A stretch of DNA of 41,093 bases from Rhizobacter sp. (GTDB lineage: Bacteria; Pseudomonadota; Gammaproteobacteria; Burkholderiales; Burkholderiaceae_C): positions 1-41,093 of the forward strand of contig JAJKJU010000299.1 of the NCBI GenBank assembly GCA_021153565.1, given 5' to 3'. How positions within the stretch are numbered: the first letter of the stretch is position 1; each line of letters begins with the position of its first letter. A model generated the notes under the pieces. It did not search any database. It was not told the DNA's origin and was given only the letters and a program-made list of their open reading frames with translations. Made by a program: the position numbers and the translations under genes. Below are positions 1-6,403 of the stretch, in pieces.

Positions 1-100
1 CCTTGAAACCAAGCATGGGTCGCACGATTCGTTTGATCGCCCGATGATCCTGCTCGATGAGGTTGTTCAAATACTTGGACTGGCGCAACTCGGCGTGGTT
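1..100 (-). pseudogene. IS6-family transposase, internal fragment
   Basis: Read on the minus strand, this edge segment encodes a stretch typical of IS6/IS26-type DDE transposases: QSKYLNN followed by IEQDHRAIKR and RPMLGFK. In the family this block sits in the C-terminal part of the catalytic domain and contains the final catalytic Glu (the E of EQDH). The frame stays open upstream, but recognisable homology stops near position 100, so the catalytic Asp residues are not there. The rest of the C-terminus would lie beyond the window edge. It is a remnant of an insertion sequence and not functional as seen. The family call is firm; the exact IS cannot be named. Confidence 0.8.
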
Positions 101-190
101 CAACCAAGGGTTACCCGTCCACGGGCCCGAAGAGCTGGAAGACGGGTGGGTGCCATGGCCGACACTTGCGCCCCATTTTTGAGCTGAAGC

Positions 191-484
191 GTGAGCATGA
201 ATCGATGCGGGAGTGTGGCGGCGAGGCTGCCCAAGAGCGAACGTCTGGATCTTGCCGTTCGGGCGTTGGCGAACTCGGAATCGATCACCGATCTCGCCGG
301 CGAGCATGGCGTAAGCCGCAAGTTCGTCTACGAGCAAAGGGGCAAGGCCAGCGCAGGGTTGGACGAAGCGTTTGCAATGGACGCGTCGGACGAGGAAGGG
401 CTGTTCGATCTGAAGGTACGCGGCTGCGTGCGCGCAGCGATGCGGGCCAACGCACCGAAGCAGCGGCGGATGCTGCGGTGCTGA
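191..484 (+). pseudogene. Helix-turn-helix N-terminal fragment of a transposase-like protein
   Basis: The ORF has 97 codons from a GTG start (an in-frame ATG follows two codons later). Residues about 15-50 read LPKSERLDLAVRAL then SITDLAGEHGVSRKFVY, a clear helix-turn-helix of the kind found at the N-terminus of integrase/transposase proteins that recognise element ends. From about residue 75 the sequence becomes Arg/Ala-rich and no longer looks like the family; it then stops, which suggests a frameshift or truncation before any catalytic domain. No clear ribosome binding site is seen. It sits between an IS6 remnant and the ADP-ribosyltransferase gene, in keeping with layered mobile-element debris. 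A stand-alone small DNA-binding protein is possible but less likely. Confidence 0.5.
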
Positions 485-571
485 ACCGCATGCTTGCGGC
501 TGGACGCCCGGACTCCGTGGAAAAGCATGCCACATGCCGAGCGACGCCGGTCACAATCGGTACTCGATCAG

Positions 572-595
572 TTCGACAGTGTCGTGAAGATTTCG
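572..595 (+). promoter_or_regulatory. hrpII/PIP-box-like direct repeat TTCG-N16-TTCG
   Basis: TTCG at 572-575 and TTCG at 592-595 are separated by exactly 16 bases. This is the hrpII/PIP-box pattern bound by HrpB/HrpX-type activators in Ralstonia, Xanthomonas and Acidovorax upstream of type III secretion genes. It ends 46 nt before the first possible ATG of the ADP-ribosyltransferase gene. Against it: I see no YANNNT -10 element at the usual distance of about 30-32 nt (the nearest, at 647-652, is too far), and a match of eight fixed bases is expected about once by chance in a window this size. Confidence 0.35.
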
Positions 596-641
596 CTTCG
601 CCACCCCGCGTTTCGCCAATGCTCTGCGCTCGTTCGAACCA

Positions 642-1616
642 ATGGGCATCGTCTGCCTGATGGAGTCGGCCTCCCGGTCTGACACCGCCATTGCCAGAAA
701 CATGCAGAGAATTTCGCGGCTTCTTCCCCAGATCCGGACCCGGTCCCTCGCGGCCGCGCCGAGTGTGTCCGGCGCTGACAGGCGCGCACTGCCGACGACG
801 CAGGCGCTTGCGTCATCTCCCATCTCGGCGCGACAGCGGACAGGAGGCAGTGCGCCGTTGCAGCCCCCGCGTGCGGGCATTCACGGCCTTCGGAACTTCC
901 TCTCGTGGTCCTCATCGGGCGGCGACGACGACAAGAATGTCGAGCAGTGTCTGGCCAAGTACGTGAACATTGGTTTCGTGAAGCAACTCGTCGCGAAAGC
1001 CCGAGATTCGCTCCAGTACAGAGACCCGAACAAGCAGCCATCCGACGCGGGGCTCGCGCTCATTGCGGCATACACATCGGCAGGACTCGACCGGCACCTC
1101 GCCGAATTCCACGCTCGCGTGCGGCGTGATCCGAGGTTCAACGAAGACATGCTCCTGTTCGAGAAGACGATCGGCGACACGATCAAACTTCTGAAGAAGG
1201 GTGAAGCGAAGGTGGTTCGTCGCAATGTCCAGCTCGACAGGGACACCGTCGCGTCCTTCGCCCCGGGCTCAGTGGTGGGCTTCGATCGACTGACCAGCGT
1301 CACGATAAAGCCACAGCAGACATACAGGGGCGGCAACGTTGACTTCGTCATTGAGACGCGAGCCGGCGTCGTGCAGGTCGAGCCGTTGAGCGACTACGAC
1401 AAGGCCGAGAGGGAGGGCATCCTCGACCTCGGCGCGGTCTTCGAGGTCGTCAAGGTCGAGACAGGCCGCGAGGATGGAATCCCATCGCAACATCAAGATG
1501 AGTATCCGGCCGTGACCATCCACTTGCGCGAGAAGGCAGCAGTCGAAGCGGAGAGCAGGCGCGTGCGAACAGCATTCGCAAGCTTCAATCTCCGAACGGG
1601 TCGGTCATTTCGCTGA
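642..1616 (+). CDS. Putative ADP-ribosyltransferase, effector/exotoxin-like
   Basis: This 324-codon ORF ends in a domain with the layout of R-S-E class mono-ADP-ribosyltransferases, which transfer ADP-ribose from NAD to host proteins. Visible pieces: a helical lead with ALIAAYTSAG (about 145-155); KVVRRN with the candidate NAD-binding Arg at 193/194; LTSVT (217-221) in the place of the STS motif; and ERE (256-258) matching ExE, followed by a hydrophobic strand resembling the usual 'gtkFxV' end. The first 110 residues are rich in Ser, Ala, Pro and Arg and look disordered, as in type III effectors; there is no Sec signal. The start is uncertain (ATG at 642, 660 or 702; none has a good Shine-Dalgarno). 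The first start gives Met-Gly-Ile-Val-Cys, loosely like acylated effectors, but position 6 is Leu, which is poor for myristoylation. Its position between transposase remnants, and an upstream PIP-like box, suggest horizontal acquisition. XopAI/HopU1-like enzymes are the nearest idea from memory. Confidence 0.6.
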   Translation: MGIVCLMESASRSDTAIARNMQRISRLLPQIRTRSLAAAPSVSGADRRALPTTQALASSPISARQRTGGSAPLQPPRAGIHGLRNFLSWSSSGGDDDKNVEQCLAKYVNIGFVKQLVAKARDSLQYRDPNKQPSDAGLALIAAYTSAGLDRHLAEFHARVRRDPRFNEDMLLFEKTIGDTIKLLKKGEAKVVRRNVQLDRDTVASFAPGSVVGFDRLTSVTIKPQQTYRGGNVDFVIETRAGVVQVEPLSDYDKAEREGILDLGAVFEVVKVETGREDGIPSQHQDEYPAVTIHLREKAAVEAESRRVRTAFASFNLRTGRSFR

Positions 1617-1630
1617 ACGGACCATGGTGG

Positions 1631-1680
1631 GGGTGTGCCGAGAATTACGGTAGGGACACCCATTGCTGGGACCCCCCCCC
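1631..1680. other. Possible element junction: inverted repeat and C9 tract
   Basis: Between the ADP-ribosyltransferase stop and the Tn3 remnant lie a short inverted repeat (GGGTGT at 1631-1636, ACACCC at 1656-1661), an ACGGTAGG motif between the arms, and a run of nine C at 1672-1680. The G-rich start and the ACGGTA core recall Tn3-family termini (GGGG...ACGNTAAG), but the spacing is shorter than the usual 38 bp. I found no partner copy in the window. It could be a degraded terminus or chance. Confidence 0.2.
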
Positions 1681-1687
1681 GACGGGC

Positions 1688-2763
1688 ATGAACGCGGATC
1701 GCTACGAGTTCTGGGTCTACCGCCAGTTGCGACGGCGCCTGCACTCCGGGGCGATTCACCTCGACGACAGTCATCAACATCGGCACCTCAGTGCCAAACC
1801 CGTGCCCCCCGGGCGGCAGCCCGGGGCCTTCGAGCAACTCGACATCCCGTGGGTGCGCCGGCCGCTGGACGCGCAGCTCGCAGCCCTGTCGACCGAGTTG
1901 CACGAGCAGTGGCTGGCCTTCGACCAGGAGCTACGCGCAGGCCAGCTGACACACCTCGACTACGACGCGACCACGGGCACGCTGACATGCCGCCGTCCAG
2001 CAGCCGCGGAAGACGACGAACCGGACTCCTTCTACAAGCAGCTGTCGTCATGCGACGTGGCCGACGTGTTGCGCTTCGTGAACCGGCACTGCCGGTTCCT
2101 GTCGGCCCTGACGCCGCTGCACGCTGCGCCAAGAAGGTCGCCGACGAGGACAGCCTCCTGGCCGTCATCGCCGCCCAGGCGATGAACCACGGCAACTTGC
2201 TGATGTCGCGCACCAGCGATATTCCCTATCACGTGCAGGCGATCCGGGACGAGAAGGCGAACATGCGACCGCATCGTCGCGACGTTGGGGCTGAAGGAGA
2301 TGACGCAGTGCACGCTGGTGCGCAAGCTCTGTACCTACGATGTCGACCCGACGCGCAGGGCGATCTTCGAATACGACAGGCTGGCGCGCAGCATCTACAC
2401 GCTGCGATACCTGCGCGACCCGACGCTGCAGCGCGACGTGCACCGCTCGCAGAACCGCATCGAGTCGTACCACCAGCTACGCTTCGCGATCGCGCAGGTC
2501 GGCGGCAAGAAGGAACTCACCGGGCGCACGGATCTCGAGATCGAGATCAGCAACCAATGCGCACGCTGGTTGCCAACGCGATCGTGTTCTACAACTCGGC
2601 GATCCTGTCGCGGCTGCTTCCGCGGTGCCAGGCCTGCGGGAGTGAGAAGGCGCTTGCATTGGTGACCTCGACCTCGCCGGTGGCTTGGCGGCATGTACAC
2701 CTCGGAGGGCGCTACGCCTTCCGCGTCGGCGGGCAGGCCATCGATCTGGACGCGGTCATCTGA
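1688..2763 (+). pseudogene. tnpA: Tn3-family transposase TnpA, decayed
   Basis: Strong Tn3-family TnpA similarity runs across three reading frames: RYEFWVYRQLR and LTHLDYD (from 1688), then AKKVADEDSL, QAMNHGN and SDIPYHV (about 2125-2235), then LGLKEMTQ, RRAIFE, NRIESYHQLR and GGKKELTGRTD (from about 2265), then FYNSAILSRLL, SPVAWRH and IDLDAVI before the stop (from about 2560). Frameshifts lie near 2123, 2264 and 2558. Between SDIPYHV and IRDEKAN roughly 150-170 residues are missing, taking away both catalytic Asp; the Glu in NRIESYH remains. The N-terminal 400 or so residues are also absent (full TnpA is about 1000 residues). It is non-functional. It follows the ADP-ribosyltransferase gene on the same strand and may be the remains of the element that carried it. 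Confidence 0.9.
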
Positions 2764-3079
2764 GTGTGATCAGCCAATTCGATGGACCGATGATCGAGCT
2801 CGGTGATGGTCAGTCGGGCCATCACGGAATGTGAACATCGGCTCCGTTTCGGGAGTCGACGTGACCCTGTTCAGATCCTCGATGGACATCACGACCATGA
2901 GCACGAACGCCAGCCCTTTTTGAAGCTGGCGGAGTTAGTCCAGAGCGGTGCGAGGTTCCAAGCGGGCAATCGGTCGGTTGCCGGATCAAGATGTTCACCG
3001 ACCGACGGGTGCGATCAGCAACTCGATGGCCTGATGTTCAAGTACTGCGATGGTCAGCAGAGAAGGTTCAGGCGTCGTG
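2764..3079. other. Gene-poor stretch with a diverged direct repeat
   Basis: No protein family is recognisable here. Two stretches about 245 bp apart, 2768-2813 and 3013-3057, align at roughly 75% by eye (one 1-nt gap). They translate to related peptides containing QFDGPMIELGDGQ and QLDGLMFKYCDGQ. They may be leftovers of a duplicated small gene whose 3' end ran into the start of the xseB-like gene. Confidence 0.35.
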
Positions 3080-3326
3080 ATGCCTGATTGGCCGCCGTGC
3101 GATTTGGTCGGCGCGAGCACAACGAGCTTCATGGAAGCGTACGGAACCCTTCAGAAGCACGCGGCCACGCTGCGGGACCAGAAGGAGCCGAACATCGACG
3201 ACACTCTTGCGTGTGGTCACCGAATCGGTGAGCGCGTACAAGGTCTGCCAGGAGCGGATTGATGCCGTTGAGAAGGCGCTGCAGGCGGCGCTCGGGGCCG
3301 ATGGTGCCGGGCCACAGCCAACGTGA
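3080..3326 (+). pseudogene. Exonuclease VII small subunit-like (plasmid/ICE type), frameshifted
   Basis: The first part, from ATG 3080, contains SFMEAYGTLQKHAATLR and EPNIDD. After a single-base frame change near 3203 the protein continues as LLRVVTESVSAYKVCQERI, then a short coiled tail and a stop at 3324. Together these follow the XseB pattern: an SFxEAY-type opening, a basic helix, a 'PNIDDLL' turn, a second helix with YKVCxxRIDAVEKAL. XseB partners XseA in exonuclease VII, which degrades single-stranded DNA. Plasmids and integrative elements carry divergent copies like this one. The frame break, if not a sequencing error, removes the second half. No xseA is in the window. Confidence 0.6.
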
Positions 3327-3438
3327 CTTTGCGGGAACTTCGCCACCTTCTGTTCGCGCTGGCCTTCATATTGCCAGTTGATGCGAAGTCGCGCGGAAAC
3401 GAAGTCCATTACATGGTTGCGACCCAAGATTGAAAGCG

Positions 3439-3744
3439 ATGTACGACCACAACCAGCTCGAAATCCCCGACTCGTTCATGGCGCTGTACCTCGTAGATGG
3501 GCGCCTGAAACCGGCGTCGACGCGGACAGCTATCACTGCCCGCTACGAGTTCTGCGAAGACCTGGCAAACCATCTCTACGAATACGCACGCGCTCAGCAC
3601 TTTGACCTCGGCATCACTGAGCAGGACGTCCTTGAGCGGTGTCATAGAGGATTGCTCGCCGGGTCGTCATCGGTCAACGAGGCAGAGGCGACCTGGGTCA
3701 TTCGAAGACTGGCCGAACTCGAGGGTTGGCAAGCACTGCCGTGA
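3439..3744 (+). CDS. Conserved small hypothetical protein
   Basis: The protein is about 101 residues from ATG 3439 (a TTG three codons earlier is also possible). It is soluble and mildly acidic, with no signal peptide or membrane segment. It opens MYDHNQLEIPDSFMALY, and a helical middle (RYEFCEDLANHLYEYA) leads to DLGITEQDVLERC and an ending in VIRRLAELEGWQ. I recognise the style of small proteins found in proteobacterial genomic islands but cannot give a function. There are no Walker, zinc or helix-turn-helix motifs. The gene is intact while its neighbours are broken, and it converges on the dnaE2 remnant with a 62-nt gap to that gene's stop. Confidence 0.55.
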   Translation: MYDHNQLEIPDSFMALYLVDGRLKPASTRTAITARYEFCEDLANHLYEYARAQHFDLGITEQDVLERCHRGLLAGSSSVNEAEATWVIRRLAELEGWQALP

Positions 3745-3806
3745 ACCATGGACAAGACTCGCTTCCTGCAACTCTTGCGCGCCAGTGATGATTCGTGATC
3801 GCGCCG

Positions 3807-4390
3807 TTACTTGAAGTCTCGGCTCTCCGTCACCAGCCTGCCCAACACTCGGCGTCAAATCCTCGAGCTTGCCGGCGATCAGGTTCTTGACGTTGCCCTC
3901 GCGCTGCCACTTGCCGTGGACGACAAGCAGCCGAAACCGGAGCAGATCCTTCCGCTGCGCGTCGCGAAGCGACTTCCAGCATATGACCTGGACCACGCCC
4001 GTCTCGTCCTCGAGCGAGATGAAGACGGTGCCGTTCGCGGTCTCGGGCTGCTGTCGCAGCGTGACGATGCCGCAGTAGCGCACCAGGCGGCCGTTGGGTG
4101 TGGCATTGAGGTCAGCAGATGTCAGGACGCAACGGTACGCCAGGTGTGGCCGCAACAGTGCCATCGGATGGCTTCGGAGCTTGAGTCCGAGTGACGCATG
4201 GTCGAAGACAAGCTCTTCACCTTCCGGCGCCGACGGCAGATCCAGGATTTCTTCGTCGACGGGTGCGTCGCGCAACAGCTCAGGCGTCGAACGAAGAGCC
4301 GACGCGTCCCACACCTGCTGACGCCGGTGGCCAGACAGGCTCATGAGCGCATCGGCTGCGGCAAGCAGCTTCATCTCGATGGTTTCAATC
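3807..4390 (-). pseudogene. dnaE2: Error-prone DNA polymerase DnaE2/ImuC, C-terminal remnant
   Basis: On the minus strand the 5' end encodes LAAADALMSLSGHRRQQVW, then EGEELVFDHASLGLKLRSHP, GRLVRYCGIVTLRQQP, NGTVFISLEDETGVVQVI and a final LEDLTP. This is the OB-fold and C-terminal tail of DnaE2/ImuC, the translesion polymerase of the imuA-imuB-dnaE2 mutagenesis cassette. The expected last residues (LVTESRDFK, stop at 3807-3809) are present but in a different frame from the body, so a single-base shift lies near 3845. The polymerase and PHP domains (about 800 residues) are missing, and the fragment begins beside the IS4 remnant, which probably disrupted it. No imuA or imuB is visible. Confidence 0.85.
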
Positions 4391-4402
4391 CAGGCAATGT
4401 GA

Positions 4403-5089
4403 TGCATCGCCGATGCGCTGTACTGCAACTACTTCCTGATCGCCGATCTGAGAGCCCGAGGCGTGGATGTGCTGTTCGAGCAAAACGGATCGCGAATCAC
4501 GGACTTCCGGCGCGGACAGTCGCTTGGCACGCGCGATCACATCGTACGCTGGCCCAAGCCTGCGACACGTCCCGAGTGGATGACGCCCGAGCAATATGCC
4601 AACGCACCCGATGCGATCACGCTGCGTGAAGTCAAAGTCGCCAATCAGGTGCTGGTTACCACGCTGCTCGATCATCGACGGGTCAGTAAGGCTGATCTCT
4701 CGGCACTGTACGCGCGACGCTGGAACGTCGAGCTGGACCTGCGCAATCTCAAGACCACCACGGGCATGGACGTCCTGAGCTGCCAGACACCGCAGATGAA
4801 CGACAAAGAGCTACTGCTCATGGCGCAGGCCGCCTGCAATGCCAACGTGGACCCACGCAGCTTGAGCTTCAAGCACACGGTGCAGCTATGGACGGAGTGG
4901 ACTGCGCGAGGTCTTTCCAACAAGAATGACCGCCAGCGTCTGTTTGCGTCGATCGCTCAATCCGAGGTCGGCCATCGGCCTGGACGTATCGAGCCACGAA
5001 TGCGAAGACGACGGCCCAAACCCTCCCCTTGGTTGAGGGTGCCTCGCGCACAGGCTCGCCGACATGTACAGAGGCATGGCCATGCGTAA
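4403..5089 (+). pseudogene. IS4-family transposase remnant
   Basis: The coding stretch opens inside the catalytic domain with CIADALYCNYFLIADL, where the Asp matches the second D of the DDE triad. It continues DFRRGQSLG, then the IS4 signature Y-x2-R-x3-E-x6-K (YARRWNVELDLRNLK, about 4709-4753), which carries the catalytic Glu, and ends with a basic tail (RRRRPKPSPW) and a stop at 5087. The N-terminal half with the first Asp is missing. Between NDKELL and LMAQAAC about a dozen residues usual in the family appear to be deleted in frame. It abuts the dnaE2 fragment and is not functional. The family call rests on the YREK signature. Confidence 0.85.
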
Positions 5090-5244
5090 GGGGGCAAAGT
5101 AGGTGCCATTCGCCTTAAAGGTTCGAGCGTCAAGCCGCCAAGGGCTCTTCGCTCGCATCGTCTATCACTTGGGTCCCGACCTCATCTTTATCAATCACCT
5201 TCGGATTTCCGGAAGCCAGAGCCTTCACCTCGACGTAGCTCAGC

Positions 5245-5627
5245 GTGGCGGGTTCGACATCCAAGAACCACGGCATCGAGTGCGCAGCCACGTATGACAC
5301 TGTTTCGCTCGAGGTCGAGGTCGAGGTCGGGATCACATCCGCGCTGGGACGCCGGTACTTCGAGCTCATCCACAAGCTCGACCAAGCCATGCCGCTGCTC
5401 CCGACACTGGAGATCGAAGAGGTGATCAGCGAAAAGCAGGCAGAACAACAGCGCTGTCGACACAAGCGCATCCTGCTCGCGATGTCGTCGAGCGCGCGAA
5501 ACTTCTCCATGGGCGTGCGCCGTCGCATGAACGAAGCCGATGCCAAGCCACGCGACATCAATGAGAAGGGCCGCAAGGGCCGCCGGCCCGGAGCAGCATC
5601 TCCGAGCGCTGATGCTACGGTGCGACA
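5245..5627 (+). pseudogene. DUF1845/AcaB-like integrative-element protein, fragment
   Basis: Residues from about 5289 onward read TYDTVSLEVEVEV, ITSALGRRYFELIHKLDQ, LLPTLEIEEVIS and SSARNFSMGVRRRMNEADA. I recognise this layout as that of DUF1845 proteins (AcaB-like) carried by integrating conjugative elements; some are linked to regulation of transfer. The frame then runs into unrelated Gly/Ala-rich sequence near 5600, where a DUF1016 fragment begins in another frame, so the 3' end is lost. The N-terminus is also uncertain. A GAGGTC hexamer is repeated three times near 5314-5331, encoding the EVEVEV run. The family assignment is from memory and moderate. Confidence 0.45.
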
Positions 5628-5744
5628 GCAGATCGGTTGCGGCTGTACTGGGATCTCGGTGCTGCCATTCTCAAGAAGCAGGAGACACACGGCTGGGGCC
5701 AGGCTGGCGTCGAAAATCTCGGGTGCGACCCAGTTCGCGATTGA
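5628..5744 (+). pseudogene. DUF1016 (YhcG-type nuclease) N-terminal scrap
   Basis: In the third frame, LRLYWDLGAAILKKQ followed by GWGQAGVENL matches the conserved opening of DUF1016 proteins (LYWxxGxxI...GWG...vxxLxxDL), whose full-length members carry a PD-(D/E)xK nuclease domain. The frame stops at 5742-5744 after about 38 codons. It is directly joined to the end of the DUF1845-like fragment, so this is a deletion junction between two accessory genes. Confidence 0.55.
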
Positions 5745-6003
5745 CCGCGCGTGCTGCGGAAAGCCGTGACGAAGCAATGCGCGCTCGCAACTCTGCGACA
5801 AAAGCAGCATCGGCGGAGGCGGCGGAATCACGCTTCGTCATGGTCACATTGCAGCGCAGAGATCTATGCGACCGCATCGATGTGACGGATTCGGCGGCGA
5901 ACGACGGGGTGGTCGAGCCTGATTCTGAAAGCCCGGCTTTGCTCGCGTCGGTCGACTCCGAAACGGCAGGAGTCGTTACCCTGCTCCCCCCAAGGCTCCC
6001 CAA
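5745..6003. other. Intergenic debris with a weak hairpin
   Basis: No gene is recognisable. A 7-bp perfect inverted repeat (CGACTCC 5953-5959, GGAGTCG 5969-5975, loop of 9) is present but no T-run follows, so it is a weak candidate for transcript ending at most. Confidence 0.25.
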
Positions 6004-6032
6004 TTGACAGGCGAAAAACACTTTATTACATT
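6004..6032 (+). promoter_or_regulatory. Sigma70-like promoter for the giant gene
   Basis: A perfect -35 TTGACA (6004-6009) is followed after an ideal 17-bp spacer by TACATT (6027-6032), a 4-of-6 match to TATAAT that keeps the key TA...T bases. The surroundings are AT-rich compared with the flanks. It reads toward the giant gene and is the best promoter candidate in the intergenic region. Transcription would start near 6040. Confidence 0.55.
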
Positions 6033-6403
6033 CAACCACGCGTAAATCATGGTTTTTAAATGGGTTTGCGCCTTCGTGCAATCGTCCTGGGAACACAGCC
6101 TGTGCCGTCACTCAAAGAAGATTCCAGTGAGCAAGTTGTGCGAGAAACGCGCCTCAGCTCAAGTCGAACTTGGCCCCCCAGGTCGAGCACGGTTGTTCAG
6201 TGCAAGCCACTGATACAGCCCTCATTGCTCTAGCACACGCCCCAGGCGTTGCGCCCCCCGTCATCGCGTCCGCCCATGCGCGCCGCGAGCCTGCTGATAG
6301 GCAATACACGACATTCCCTGGCTGCAATCCAAATGCGGCCAGGCGCAGCTTTTGCGCTTTGCGAAGCAAATTCAACAAGCAGTAACTCTCAGGAGAGAAC
6401 TCT
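6033..6403 (+). promoter_or_regulatory. Long 5' leader with strong ribosome binding site
   Basis: About 360 nt separate the promoter from the ATG at 6404. I see no convincing gene inside. AGGAG at 6391-6395 lies 8 nt before the ATG, an excellent Shine-Dalgarno that fixes the start. A small perfect hairpin (ACGCC 6237-6241, GGCGT 6245-6249) lies in the leader. No known riboswitch is recognised. Confidence 0.5.

Noticed and set aside
5130-5831. Minus-strand ORF of 233 codons
   Set aside because: The plus strand here carries recognisable DUF1845 and DUF1016 fragments; the minus ORF has no family features.
5953-5975. Rho-independent terminator
   Set aside because: The 7-bp stem lacks a following T-run.
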